Source: Mageeibacillus sp. UBA5770
GTDB taxonomy: Bacteria > Bacillota_A > Clostridia > Saccharofermentanales > Saccharofermentanaceae
Length of the DNA stretch: 30,486 bases
Direction of reading: 5' to 3'
NCBI GenBank assembly: GCA_002418705.1
Contig: DIEQ01000048.1
Coordinates: forward strand, 1 to 30,486
The translations under genes were made by a program, and so were the position numbers. Within the stretch, counting starts at the first letter, position 1; each line of letters begins with the position of its first letter. Below the pieces are notes generated by a model. That model did not search any database. It had not been told where the DNA came from and saw nothing but the letters and a program-made list of their open reading frames with translations. Shown here piece after piece: positions 8,235 through 16,128 of the stretch.

Positions 8235-10067
8235 TCAGAGGGTATCCAGATTTTGACCGTTAGCCGACTTCATTGTCGCCTGCGCCTTCGTAAGCAAATC
8301 ATGAATCGCATTAAGTTCCTGCGGGCGTTTAATTTTAAGTGTTGTTGTCTTAACCATCTCGCCTTCAGAAAATACAAAAAAGCGGACGCCTTTATAATGC
8401 GGCATCTCATGGTTGATTGCCTTGATATGACCGTGAAAATATGCATTCAGAGACTTGTCGCCCGGGGTCTTTTCCGGTACGGGCAGATGTTTGCCGACTT
8501 CCTGTCGATCTATGAGGATTTTGGCACAAATGTCGATGGCATCGCGATCAGACGCCTCACCCCAGACAAAAGATTCTCGAACACCCGGTATCAGGTTGAT
8601 AAGTGATTCTATTTCTTCCGGAAATACCTTCTTACCGTTCGTAAGTACGATCATTGATTTGACGCGGCCTGTGATATGTATGCAGCCGCTGCGGTCGAGA
8701 TATCCCATGTCGCCTGTTCGAAACCAGCCGTCCGGCGTCAGGACTTCATCCGTCGCTTCCTGATTTTCAAAGTATCCGTGCATGACACAGTCGCTCTTCG
8801 TCATGATTTCACCGACTGCCCCGGGCTTTACATCGTCCGTATCGATTGCAGCAGTGATTCCTCTCATGGGAACACCGACGCTTCCATATACATTCTGTTC
8901 CGGCGTCGTCGTACTTATAACCGGCGAAGTCTCAGTCAGCCCGTATCCCATGAGAAAATCAACACCGAAATCATTAAAATCGCGGATGATTGTCTTATCA
9001 ATTGCAGCACCGCCAATAACAACGAGTCGGAGGTGTCCTCCGAGCTTGCCAAGAACATCAGCAAATAAGATGCGTCTTACATCAAGGCGCATATGTTTAA
9101 GAAAACGCGTCACAGGGACAGCCACGGAAATCAGATTTCCTTTGCCGGACTCCTGTATTCCATCCATAATTTTACGATGGACATTCTCAAAAAGAAGCGG
9201 CACTGAAAGAACAATTTCAACATGCCATTCCTGAATATTCTTTACCAGATAGCGGAGGCCGTCTGAAAAACACAGTGCACAGCCGCGCGAGAGAAGGAAA
9301 AAGTCACATGTGTTTTCCAGGGTATGATGAAGAGGCAGGATTGAAAATGCACGTTCGCCCGGTTCTACACGAAGTGTTGACGAAATTGAGTGTATATTAG
9401 AACATATATTCTTATGAGATAGCATGACGCCTTTACTGTTTGCTGTGGTACCTGAAGTAAAAAGCAGGATTCGTATGGCATCCGGGTCGATCGGAACATC
9501 AGGAAAACGTCTGTCTTCAGCAGCCATAAGCTCTTTCCCTGACTTAATGAGCACGGAAAAATCGATAAAGCGGGGATCATCCGGAAGACCATCCTTCACA
9601 AGATCCTGATCCATACAGAAAAAATACCGGACCTGAAGACCTTCCTCTTCCTGTCTTGACGCAATGGATACCATCATATCGTGGTGCTTGGGGTGATAGA
9701 AAACAGCAGTCACTTTTCCCCTGCGAAGAAGGTTAATGACTTCGACTTCCGGAAGCAGACGGTCGAGCGGAACACCTACGCCGACACCGCCGACGACTGC
9801 GGAATACGAAACAACCCACTCATATGCATTTTCACCTACCACAGATATATGGCTGCCTGAGAGGCCCATATCGATAAGAGCTGATCCGATATATTCCACA
9901 TCATCCGCAAAATCCTTGAATGTCTTATGGATCTCAGCGAGATTCGGTTTCTTTCTAAAAATAAAAGCATCCTTTTCAGCATATCTGGTGCGGGTATCCA
10001 GCACCAGATCACGAAGATTCTCATAACGTACTGCTTCCCGTCTACTTTTACCTGTTACGACCTGCAT
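8235..10067 (-). CDS. AMP-forming long-chain acyl-CoA (or acyl-ACP) synthetase
   Basis: Adenylate-forming enzyme that activates a fatty acid with ATP and probably transfers it to CoA or ACP. The 610-residue protein shows the AMP-binding loop FTSGTTANSKG (203-213), the MGYGLTETSPV motif, GWFRTGDMGYLD (ATP-ribose binding) and, near the C-terminus, KTTTLKIKR at the position of the conserved A10 lysine, although the usual TGK reads TLK. Start ATG 10067 follows a GGGGGG-rich binding site. It lies 13 bp upstream of addB and diverges from plsC. An ACP gene sits only 2 kb away, so an acyl-ACP synthetase role (recycling host or environmental fatty acids) is as plausible as a CoA ligase role. Substrate chain length cannot be read from the sequence. 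Confidence 0.88.
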   Translation of the reverse strand: MQVVTGKSRREAVRYENLRDLVLDTRTRYAEKDAFIFRKKPNLAEIHKTFKDFADDVEYIGSALIDMGLSGSHISVVGENAYEWVVSYSAVVGGVGVGVPLDRLLPEVEVINLLRRGKVTAVFYHPKHHDMMVSIASRQEEEGLQVRYFFCMDQDLVKDGLPDDPRFIDFSVLIKSGKELMAAEDRRFPDVPIDPDAIRILLFTSGTTANSKGVMLSHKNICSNIHSISSTLRVEPGERAFSILPLHHTLENTCDFFLLSRGCALCFSDGLRYLVKNIQEWHVEIVLSVPLLFENVHRKIMDGIQESGKGNLISVAVPVTRFLKHMRLDVRRILFADVLGKLGGHLRLVVIGGAAIDKTIIRDFNDFGVDFLMGYGLTETSPVISTTTPEQNVYGSVGVPMRGITAAIDTDDVKPGAVGEIMTKSDCVMHGYFENQEATDEVLTPDGWFRTGDMGYLDRSGCIHITGRVKSMIVLTNGKKVFPEEIESLINLIPGVRESFVWGEASDRDAIDICAKILIDRQEVGKHLPVPEKTPGDKSLNAYFHGHIKAINHEMPHYKGVRFFVFSEGEMVKTTTLKIKRPQELNAIHDLLTKAQATMKSANGQNLDTL

Positions 10068-10160
10068 AAATTACCCCCCAAAGCGGTTTGCTGATTCCGG
10101 CATAAAATGGCTTTTATAGAAAAGATACTTAATGCGGAAAAAACGCCGCAGCTCTTTTCG

Positions 10161-10189
10161 ATGATATCACGTATACCGCAAAGCGTCTA
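10161..10189 (-). promoter_or_regulatory. Candidate promoter of the acyl-CoA synthetase-addBA operon
   Basis: On the minus strand: TAGACG (10189-10184), a 17-bp spacer, then TATCAT (10166-10161). This predicts a leader of roughly 85 nt containing a small TGCGG/CCGCA hairpin (10133-10150). Confidence 0.5.
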
Positions 10190-10206
10190 TTAAAAAAGTA
10201 GCTTGG

Positions 10207-10219
10207 TTTGATCTTCAAA
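10207..10219. promoter_or_regulatory. FabT-like operator TTTGA-N3-TCAAA
   Basis: Perfect 5-bp inverted repeat TTTGA-TCT-TCAAA midway between the two divergent promoters. It has the arm sequence and 3-nt spacing of the site bound by FabT, the MarR-family repressor of fatty-acid genes in lactic acid bacteria. Further half-sites follow on the right: TTTCAAA at 10223-10229 and TTTGA at 10239-10243, the latter overlapping the plsC -35. A MarR-family gene lies 2.2 kb away. Binding is inferred, not shown. Confidence 0.5.
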
Positions 10220-10239
10220 GCATTTCAAAAAAAGAGGAT

Positions 10240-10268
10240 TTGACATTCCTTCTCCACTGGTCTAGCAT
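10240..10268 (+). promoter_or_regulatory. Promoter of plsC
   Basis: Perfect -35 TTGACA (10240-10245), a 17-bp spacer and -10 TAGCAT (10263-10268). A reading frame could be extended to a TTG at 10240, but that TTG is the -35 itself, which supports a downstream translation start. Confidence 0.6.
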
Positions 10269-10338
10269 GAGGAGTGCAGATAAAAGAAAATCATTTCGTA
10301 TCTGCCTTTTCATTATTTTCATGGAGGATATACATAAC

Positions 10339-11088
10339 GTGAGTCCATCAGCTGAAATATTAAAAACGAAATCCCAGGAATCGTCCGAACAAGATAAATA
10401 TCCGGTAAAGCGCGGTTTTATCGGCAATTTTTTCAATGCTGCAGGAGAGCTTGCGTCATTGATTTTTTTGCGTTTTTCCGCCGAGGGCAAAGAAAATATT
10501 CCCAAAGAAATTCCTTACGTCATAGCAGCCAATCATCAGACCTATGTTGACGGAATGTGGCTGGCGCATTTCCTGCCCCGGAAGCACTTCAAGACCATGT
10601 GCTGCCTGGCTGCTTCCGATCTTGAGACTGATCATGGTGCATTAGGCCGCATAATCATGCGCGTAGGCCAGGGCATTGCCGTGGACCGCTACGGAAGCCC
10701 TGTCAGGGGATTAATCAAGGCTAAAAAAGAAGTCGAAAAGGGACATATCATGCTGGTTCATCCTGAAGGCACACGAACAAGCGACGGCAAAGTTGCCGAG
10801 CTTAAGGATGGCGCCGCATATATGGCTGTCAAGGCGAATGTTCCACTGCTTCCGGTATTCATCGAAGGCGGGTATGACGTCTTTAACAGACATATGAAAA
10901 AGCCGCAGACATGGGATCATACAAATCACAGAAGGAAGAAAGTCGTTGTTCATTACGGCAAGCCGTTTATGCCTGCCGACTTCGGAAAAGACGCCCACCA
11001 GCTGACAACAGCAATTACAGAGTGGATGCTTCAGATGGAGAAAAAGGCTATGGAAACGGCTGAAGGTACAACCTCAAACCGGACCTGA
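10339..11088 (+). CDS. plsC: 1-acyl-sn-glycerol-3-phosphate acyltransferase (PlsC family)
   Basis: Membrane-associated acyltransferase that makes phosphatidic acid from lysophosphatidic acid. From the chosen GTG start the protein has 249 residues. The catalytic motif is NHQTYVD (65-71, the HX4D dyad His66 and Asp71), and the substrate-binding motif is HPEGTRT (PEGTR at 142-146). A hydrophobic stretch around residues 31-46 may attach it to the membrane. I chose GTG 10339 because GGAGG (10323-10327) lies upstream at an acceptable distance; ATG 10321 and ATG 10268 have no binding site. The final 58 bp overlap the 3' end of the convergent lipid-kinase gene. The exact acyl acceptor could be another lyso-lipid. 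Confidence 0.88.
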   Translation: MSPSAEILKTKSQESSEQDKYPVKRGFIGNFFNAAGELASLIFLRFSAEGKENIPKEIPYVIAANHQTYVDGMWLAHFLPRKHFKTMCCLAASDLETDHGALGRIIMRVGQGIAVDRYGSPVRGLIKAKKEVEKGHIMLVHPEGTRTSDGKVAELKDGAAYMAVKANVPLLPVFIEGGYDVFNRHMKKPQTWDHTNHRRKKVVVHYGKPFMPADFGKDAHQLTTAITEWMLQMEKKAMETAEGTTSNRT

Positions 11089-12002
11089 TGCCCCCAGAAG
11101 TCTTCCCCGTCATAGTTGCCCTGGAGTTTAGAAGTCCCGTTCGCAGCATAGAGCACACCGCCGGTTACGCGGAATGCCCGAATGTTCGGATGGGGATTAT
11201 GTGTCCCCGCCTTATATTTGGATACAAGAGGAAGAACTTTACGCAGGGGAAGGTCTTCAACAAGACATACGTCGAGAACGCCGTCATCAAGCTTCGCTTC
11301 CGGTGCCGGATGAAATCCGTTGCCGTAATATTGGCCGTTACAGATTCCAGCCAATGCATATGCTAATTCGCCCTCGGCCTCCCCGGCATTATCTGCCAGA
11401 TCAAAATGATACTTCATTTTGAAATTCCAGCCGCGGATCAGACAGTACACGATCGCAATCGTGTACGCGTTTTTACGGATGAAGCGGGTATGCCTGGCTT
11501 TATTGATAATTTTCTTCGCAGTAGCCTGAACCATCGTATCGAGACCGAAGGAAGTAATATTAATACTGTAACGGCTGCATAACGGCAGCAGAGTCCCGTT
11601 TTCATCATAGCTTTCTACGCGGATCACATCCACCGGCTTTACTTCGTAACGGTCAATCCGGGAAATAAGCTGGTGTGGCCTGTCACAATATTCCTTCGGG
11701 AGAACTGAACGGGCGAAATCATTCCCTGTTCCCATGGGAAGCACCGCCATAGGCGTCTTTTTGAAAACAAGTGCATTAGCGACTTCGTGAACGGTACCGT
11801 CGCCTCCGCAGGCAAAGATGATGGCATCTTCGCCGAAACGTTCAGAATATTCGGCAGCCATTACCCCGGCATGCCCGGGATACTCCGTCCACCTGACATG
11901 GACAAGATCACCCTTCTTCTGCTTCAGTTCAATAATCGCCTTTTCCGTGTCGGAGCTTCGCTTCTTATCGGCGAAACGGTTCAGGAGAAAAACATAATTC
12001 AT
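11031..12002 (-). CDS. Diacylglycerol kinase-family lipid kinase (DagK/YegS type)
   Basis: Soluble or membrane-peripheral kinase that phosphorylates diacylglycerol or a similar lipid, returning it to phosphatidic acid. The 323-residue length is typical. The nucleotide-binding signature GGDGTVHEVANAL starts at residue 66 and GTGNDFARS at 91. The C-terminal half has the family motif GNGFHPAPEAKLDDGVLDV. Start ATG 12002 has GAGGAA a few bases upstream. It is the last gene of a marR-acp-kinase set with gaps of about 39 bp and converges on plsC with a 58-bp overlap. A product of the kinase is the product of PlsC, which fits joint control. Specificity within this broad family is not certain. Confidence 0.88.
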   Translation of the reverse strand: MNYVFLLNRFADKKRSSDTEKAIIELKQKKGDLVHVRWTEYPGHAGVMAAEYSERFGEDAIIFACGGDGTVHEVANALVFKKTPMAVLPMGTGNDFARSVLPKEYCDRPHQLISRIDRYEVKPVDVIRVESYDENGTLLPLCSRYSINITSFGLDTMVQATAKKIINKARHTRFIRKNAYTIAIVYCLIRGWNFKMKYHFDLADNAGEAEGELAYALAGICNGQYYGNGFHPAPEAKLDDGVLDVCLVEDLPLRKVLPLVSKYKAGTHNPHPNIRAFRVTGGVLYAANGTSKLQGNYDGEDFWGHQVRFEVVPSAVSIAFFSI

Positions 12003-12041
12003 ATATTTCCTCAGCAGATTGAAGGCATGATGCCTTTATTT

Positions 12042-12374
12042 TTATCGGGAAAGCTTGAAAACCAGATCAACAACATCCTGTACAGTGTGAATCTTATCAA
12101 GATCCTCATCAGGAAGGCGAATATCATATCCATCTTCCAGATCAACAACAAGTTCGTATACCTGAAGCGAATCAAGACCAAGATCATACAGGATATCCGT
12201 TTCCGGAGATACATCCGTCGGTGAAAGCGTAATCATACGCGTTACCATAGAGATGATATCATCATATATCTTGTCCTTCTTCTTCTCCTCCAAATTCTCA
12301 TCGGGGTATCGTTCTCGAGGATCTCCTTTTTTGTCAGAATCAACTTGCTGTTTGTCGGGCACATTCTCAGACAT
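12042..12374 (-). CDS. Acyl carrier protein with charged N-terminal extension
   Basis: Small acidic carrier that holds acyl groups on a 4'-phosphopantetheine arm. The attachment serine is Ser69 in DLGLDSLQ, followed by the usual helix II (VYELVVDLEDGYDIRLPDEDL) split over an acidic face. The ACP core occupies about residues 36-110; residues 1-35 form an extra, highly charged, lysine/glutamate/aspartate-rich tail absent from ordinary 75-80 residue ACPs. Start ATG 12374 is chosen because AGGAGG lies 10 nt upstream; a longer frame would place the binding site inside the gene. Being next to a lipid kinase, plsC and an acyl-activating enzyme, it may be a dedicated ACP rather than the main fatty-acid-synthesis ACP. 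Confidence 0.88.
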   Translation of the reverse strand: MSENVPDKQQVDSDKKGDPRERYPDENLEEKKKDKIYDDIISMVTRMITLSPTDVSPETDILYDLGLDSLQVYELVVDLEDGYDIRLPDEDLDKIHTVQDVVDLVFKLSR

Positions 12375-12412
12375 CTTTAATTGACCTCCTAGAGTCATGC
12401 AGCGTGGTCTTC

Positions 12413-12877
12413 TTAGTTAGCTTCATTACTATATTTGCGGTATTGTTCCGATATAAACTGGTCAATATTCATGACCATTTCCGCTAAAATTTCCTGCTTT
12501 TCGGTATCGAGCGGCTCCATGATCCGTTTTACAAGCAGTGTGTGGAACTTCGAGTGCATCCTGTATGCCAGCTTACCGCGCCGTGTAAGGCTGATCCGTA
12601 CAACACGGCGGTCCTTTGTGTCCCGGTTGCGCTCAACGTAACCTTTTCTTACAAGACGGTCGATGGCGACGGTAAGGGTTCCCGTGGTTATTCCGAGGCG
12701 GCTCGCAGTTTCACTCATGGCGCGGGCTTCATAAGGTCCGATGGCTTCGAGGGTATGCAGTTCAGCGATCGACAAATCTGAGAAATACCCTTTGGAAAGG
12801 GCCTTCTCTTCTGTCAGAAGAACATTATCAAATATACGCAAAAGGCTGTCTGCAAAATCATGTTCCGCAGTATTCAT
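12413..12877 (-). CDS. MarR-family transcriptional regulator (FabT-like by context)
   Basis: Dimeric winged-helix DNA-binding protein of 154 residues. The recognition region (about 52-80) reads AMSETASRLGITTGTLTVAI and the wing carries the family signature DTKDRR (86-91). ATG 12877 is chosen over an upstream start because AAGGAGG lies 7 nt before it. It heads a transcription unit with the ACP and lipid-kinase genes. An inverted repeat in its own leader (12909-12926) may be an autoregulatory site, and a FabT-like palindrome sits before plsC and the acyl-CoA synthetase. The role as a fatty-acid regulator is inferred from the neighbours, not from a diagnostic residue. Confidence 0.88.
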   Translation of the reverse strand: MNTAEHDFADSLLRIFDNVLLTEEKALSKGYFSDLSIAELHTLEAIGPYEARAMSETASRLGITTGTLTVAIDRLVRKGYVERNRDTKDRRVVRISLTRRGKLAYRMHSKFHTLLVKRIMEPLDTEKQEILAEMVMNIDQFISEQYRKYSNEAN

Positions 12878-12908
12878 GATGCATCCTCCTTTTGAATAAT
12901 TGCCGTAC

Positions 12909-12926
12909 TTCTGCATATGAGCAGAA
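12909..12926 (-). promoter_or_regulatory. Inverted repeat TTCTGC-N6-GCAGAA in the marR leader
   Basis: Perfect 6-bp arms separated by 6 bp, centred about 16 nt downstream of the predicted start point. The size and symmetry suit a MarR dimer and the position suits autorepression. It differs from the TTTGA-N3-TCAAA palindrome. Confidence 0.35.
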
Positions 12927-12940
12927 AATAAGCTTTCCTT

Positions 12941-12969
12941 ATCTTACCGTTATTTAAGTGAAAAAACAA
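12941..12969 (-). promoter_or_regulatory. Candidate promoter of marR-acp-lipid kinase
   Basis: Minus-strand TTGTTT (12969-12964), 17-bp spacer, TAAGAT (12946-12941). The match is moderate, but it is the best in the 108-bp gap between nrdG and marR. Confidence 0.4.
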
Positions 12970-12985
12970 TATAATCCCCCGTGGA

Positions 12986-13486
12986 TCATAAAGGATACAG
13001 GACGACCTGCCCTTTTTTGAGGGTCGCCTGGACATCAATCGCGCGCTGGTTAGTCGAACCGCGAAAACGCAGGTCCATCGATTTGTTTTTTTCCTCAAAC
13101 CGTCCGTCAATAAGTATATCGGTATTCTCAAGAAGTGTCCTGTACCCTTTTCGGTCTGCAGAAAGGGCAAGAAGCTCCTCAAACGTATATCCCGAAAATG
13201 TAATTACAGTTAAACCTTTCTGTCTTACGGCAGAAGCAATAATCGAGAGCTCGGCTGCCTGCATGAATGGTTCACCGCCGCTTAATGTCACACCGTCAAG
13301 GAGTGGATTTTTAAGAACCTCTTCAATAATCTTGTCTTCCCTGACGAGATAGCCTTCTGTAAATGAATGACTCTCGGGATTATGGCACCCCTCGCAATAA
13401 TGAGGACAGCCCTGGGTGAAAACGGCATACCGGAGTCCCGGCCCGTCTGTTATTGATTCCTTTATTTCACCGAATAGTCGAAGCAT
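12986..13486 (-). CDS. nrdG: Anaerobic ribonucleotide reductase-activating protein NrdG
   Basis: Radical SAM enzyme that installs the glycyl radical on NrdD so that deoxynucleotides can be made without oxygen. The 166-residue protein has the cluster motif GCPHYCEGC (C27-x3-C31-x2-C34) followed by HNPESHSF, then GVTLSGGEPFMQ (the GGE SAM-binding motif). The length is normal. It starts 2 bp after the stop of the DUF2344 gene, so it is probably the last gene of the trpF-radical SAM-DUF2344-nrdG unit. No nrdD lies in the window, which is less common because the two are often adjacent. Confidence 0.92.
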   Translation of the reverse strand: MLRLFGEIKESITDGPGLRYAVFTQGCPHYCEGCHNPESHSFTEGYLVREDKIIEEVLKNPLLDGVTLSGGEPFMQAAELSIIASAVRQKGLTVITFSGYTFEELLALSADRKGYRTLLENTDILIDGRFEEKNKSMDLRFRGSTNQRAIDVQATLKKGQVVLYPL

Positions 13487-13488
13487 GG

Positions 13489-14217
13489 TCAGTTCATCTC
13501 CTTAAACCGTTTCAAGTCAGGGTATTCACCTGCAAAAAGACCGGTTCTTTCAATTTCACAGTTTGTGCTGTCAGACTTCGGATAATCGACAAAAATCGTA
13601 AGTGCCTGCAGCAGAAGGTCGGGACGCACATTTTCATGAGAGCCTGCACACACAAGAACAGAACATGAATTCTCGTCCGGCTGTTCATCTTCTATGATAC
13701 GCAGCAGCAAAGGGCGGATATCGAGCTTGCGGAGCTGTCCCTTTGATCTTTTTTCAACTATGACTTCATCCATCAGAAATAGTTTCCTGACTGCATCGGC
13801 AATATGCAGCGCACGCAGCCTGTAGCTCGCAGCCGTGACAATCGCCATAATGCTTCCGTTCGTCTCAGGGACCGTCCAGCCGTCAAGAATTTGAAGGCCC
13901 TCCGGCAGCATCGGCTGCAGAGCGTCAATAACAGCGGCGACATCCATTTCTTCAGAAAGTGAGACATCAAGATAATCGTCTGAAGTAGAAATACCCACGC
14001 CGAGCGGCAAAGCAAAAACAAGCATCGGCCTCGGGTTATAACCCTGTGAATGCAGAAGCGGCAGGCCGGCCCTGCGCATGGAGCGTTCAAAAGTACGCAT
14101 AAGGTCAAGATGTCCGACAAAACTAAGGCTTCCGGTCCGCATGAACCTGAGCCGGCATATGAATGCCTGCTGATGGGGAAGAAGCGTCATTGCCTTTTCA
14201 CGTTCACTTTGATTCAT
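13489..14217 (-). CDS. DUF2344 / TIGR03936 radical-SAM-linked protein
   Basis: Protein of 242 residues matching the conserved family found next to, or fused to, the TIGR03960 radical SAM protein. Typical sequence is FMRTGSLSFVGHLDLMRTFERSM near the N-terminus and GYNPRPMLVFALPLGVGISTSDDYLD after it. No membrane segment or cofactor motif is visible. The start at ATG 14217 is set by GGAGGAGGTG 6 nt upstream; it overlaps the end of the radical SAM gene by 14 bp, so the two are translationally coupled. The function is not established; the constant pairing suggests it is a partner or substrate-handling subunit of the radical SAM enzyme. Confidence 0.88.
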   Translation of the reverse strand: MNQSEREKAMTLLPHQQAFICRLRFMRTGSLSFVGHLDLMRTFERSMRRAGLPLLHSQGYNPRPMLVFALPLGVGISTSDDYLDVSLSEEMDVAAVIDALQPMLPEGLQILDGWTVPETNGSIMAIVTAASYRLRALHIADAVRKLFLMDEVIVEKRSKGQLRKLDIRPLLLRIIEDEQPDENSCSVLVCAGSHENVRPDLLLQALTIFVDYPKSDSTNCEIERTGLFAGEYPDLKRFKEMN

Positions 14218-16120
14218 AACAGACACCTCCTCCAAAACCGGCCGCTCCGCAGCCTTCACAGTGCTCACGGCATGACGGGGTGATCACACCTTCATAGGCG
14301 CGCTCGCGTTCTTTTAACAGAAAGTCCTTGCGGACTCCGCAGTCAATATGATCCCACGGAAATATCTCGTCGGGTCCGCGTTCCCTTGTAGAAAAGAAAT
14401 CAGAAGTAAGCCCGTGCGACTCCAGAACAGGCATCCATTTGCCAAGCGAAAAACAGTCGTCCCATGCATCAAACATATTTCCTGCAAGATATCCTTCCAA
14501 AAGCACAGGCCCCAGACGGCGGTCTCCCCTTGCGATGACAACTTCCCAGAGCGATGTGTCCAGGTCATGCCAGATATATTTAATGTTACGGCTTCTGAGC
14601 CTGTCCCGAAGGATTTGCTGCTTCTGCATAAGTTCTTCTTTGGTGTCCTGTTTTTCCCACTGAAATGGCGTAAACGGCTTAGGAATAAACATGGCGGTTG
14701 AAACAGTCAGTTCAAGCTTTCTCATTCTCTGTCCTGTCCGTTTTCCGACGTCAAAATAGAGCTTCTCAATCTTACGGACCAGGTCAGCTATACCGAAGAC
14801 ATCCTCGAGCGTTTCCGTCGGAAGGCCGAGCATGAAGTAGAGTTTGACGCTGTTCCAGCCGCCCTCAAAAGCCAGCTCAAGGGAGGAAATGATATCCTCT
14901 TCCGTGATGCCCTTATTGATGACATCGCGAAGCCTCTGCGTGCCTGCTTCCGGTGCGAATGTGAGACCGGACTTTCTTGTACTCGACACTTTTTCAGTAA
15001 GTTCAAGTGAAAATGAATCAACGCGCAGTGACGGCAGCGAAAGGCTTGTATGGTGCCCGTCAAAAGCAGCGAGCAGGTCATCTGTCAGATGAGGAAGCTC
15101 CGTATAGTCGCTCGTTGAAAGGGACAGCATGCCAAGTTCATCGTAGCCTGTGTTTTTTTCGAGGGCAATTCCCTGCTCACAAAGGACTTTCGCTGATTTC
15201 TCCCTGACAGGACGGTAAACAAAACCCGCCTGGCAGAAGCGGCAGCCGCGTATGCATCCGCGGAACAGCTCAAGATATGCTCTGTCATGTATGACTTTCG
15301 TATTGGGAACAATCGTATCCGTCGGATATGGCACTGTGTCCATATCAAGAATGATTCTTTTCCTGATTTTCTTTGGCGCTTCCGGACGTATCGGTTTAAC
15401 CTCCCTGATCGTACCGTCACTGTTATATTCGGCAGCATAAAAAGACGGAACATATACCCCTTCGATTTTGACCGCATTCAGCAGGAACTGCTCGCGGGTC
15501 ATGGGAGATGCTGTCTTTTTCGAATCTTTATATCGTTTCATTTCCGCCATAAGTTCGATCGTCATCTCTTCCCCTTCACCGATCATAACTATGTCAAGGA
15601 AGTCGCTCATCGGCTCGATATTGTACACCACCGGTCCGCCGGCCGTAATGATGGGATCATCTTCACCGCGGTCGCGGGACAGAAGCGGAATCCCCGAAAG
15701 ATCAAGCATCTGAAGCACATTTGTATAGCACATTTCATATTGAAGTGAAAAACCGAGAATATCGAAAGAGCGAAGTGCTGTCTTGGATTCGAGGGAAAAC
15801 AGAGGAATTCCCTTCTCCCTTAATAAAGCATCCATATCCTTCCACGGCGAAAATGCGCGCTCACACCAGACATACGGGCACGCATTCAGGACATGATACA
15901 AAATTCGAACTGCGAGATTACTCATTCCGATTTCATAAATGTCCGGGAAACAGAATGCATAACGAATATATTCTGTCTCACCGGTCATGCGGATCTCATC
16001 AAGGACCTCCTGTTTGACAATACTGCCCCACTCGCCGCCTGTATAACGTGCAGGATTTTCAACCGCAAGCAGATCTCCCTGTTCTATCTTAACCGGAGAA
16101 TAATCTTTTTTTGAATACAT
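14204..16120 (-). CDS. TIGR03960-type radical SAM protein with B12-binding-like N-terminus
   Basis: Protein of 638 residues. Residues about 50-190 form a Rossmann-like, B12-binding-type domain (FCFPDIYEIGMSNLA, later IITAGGPVVYNIEPM and GEGEE). The radical SAM barrel has FRGCIRGCRFCQAGF (C289-x3-C293-x2-C296), then a conserved SLRVDSFS strand and FAPEAGTQRLRDVINKGI. The C-terminus adds C617-x3-C621-x2-C624 and Cys634, possibly a second metal site. It follows trpF by 8 bp and overlaps the DUF2344 gene, its usual partner. In many Clostridia the pair sits next to RNase G and rplU; here the ribosomal block is 7 kb away. The substrate is unknown. The start (ATG 16120) has only a weak binding site. 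Confidence 0.87.
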   Translation of the reverse strand: MYSKKDYSPVKIEQGDLLAVENPARYTGGEWGSIVKQEVLDEIRMTGETEYIRYAFCFPDIYEIGMSNLAVRILYHVLNACPYVWCERAFSPWKDMDALLREKGIPLFSLESKTALRSFDILGFSLQYEMCYTNVLQMLDLSGIPLLSRDRGEDDPIITAGGPVVYNIEPMSDFLDIVMIGEGEEMTIELMAEMKRYKDSKKTASPMTREQFLLNAVKIEGVYVPSFYAAEYNSDGTIREVKPIRPEAPKKIRKRIILDMDTVPYPTDTIVPNTKVIHDRAYLELFRGCIRGCRFCQAGFVYRPVREKSAKVLCEQGIALEKNTGYDELGMLSLSTSDYTELPHLTDDLLAAFDGHHTSLSLPSLRVDSFSLELTEKVSSTRKSGLTFAPEAGTQRLRDVINKGITEEDIISSLELAFEGGWNSVKLYFMLGLPTETLEDVFGIADLVRKIEKLYFDVGKRTGQRMRKLELTVSTAMFIPKPFTPFQWEKQDTKEELMQKQQILRDRLRSRNIKYIWHDLDTSLWEVVIARGDRRLGPVLLEGYLAGNMFDAWDDCFSLGKWMPVLESHGLTSDFFSTRERGPDEIFPWDHIDCGVRKDFLLKERERAYEGVITPSCREHCEGCGAAGFGGGVCYESK

Positions 16121-16128
16121 TATTGAAC

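Noticed and set aside
10240..10338. Longer plsC reading frame starting at TTG 10240
   Set aside because: The TTG is the -35 TTGACA of the promoter, and GGAGG before GTG 10339 gives a better start.
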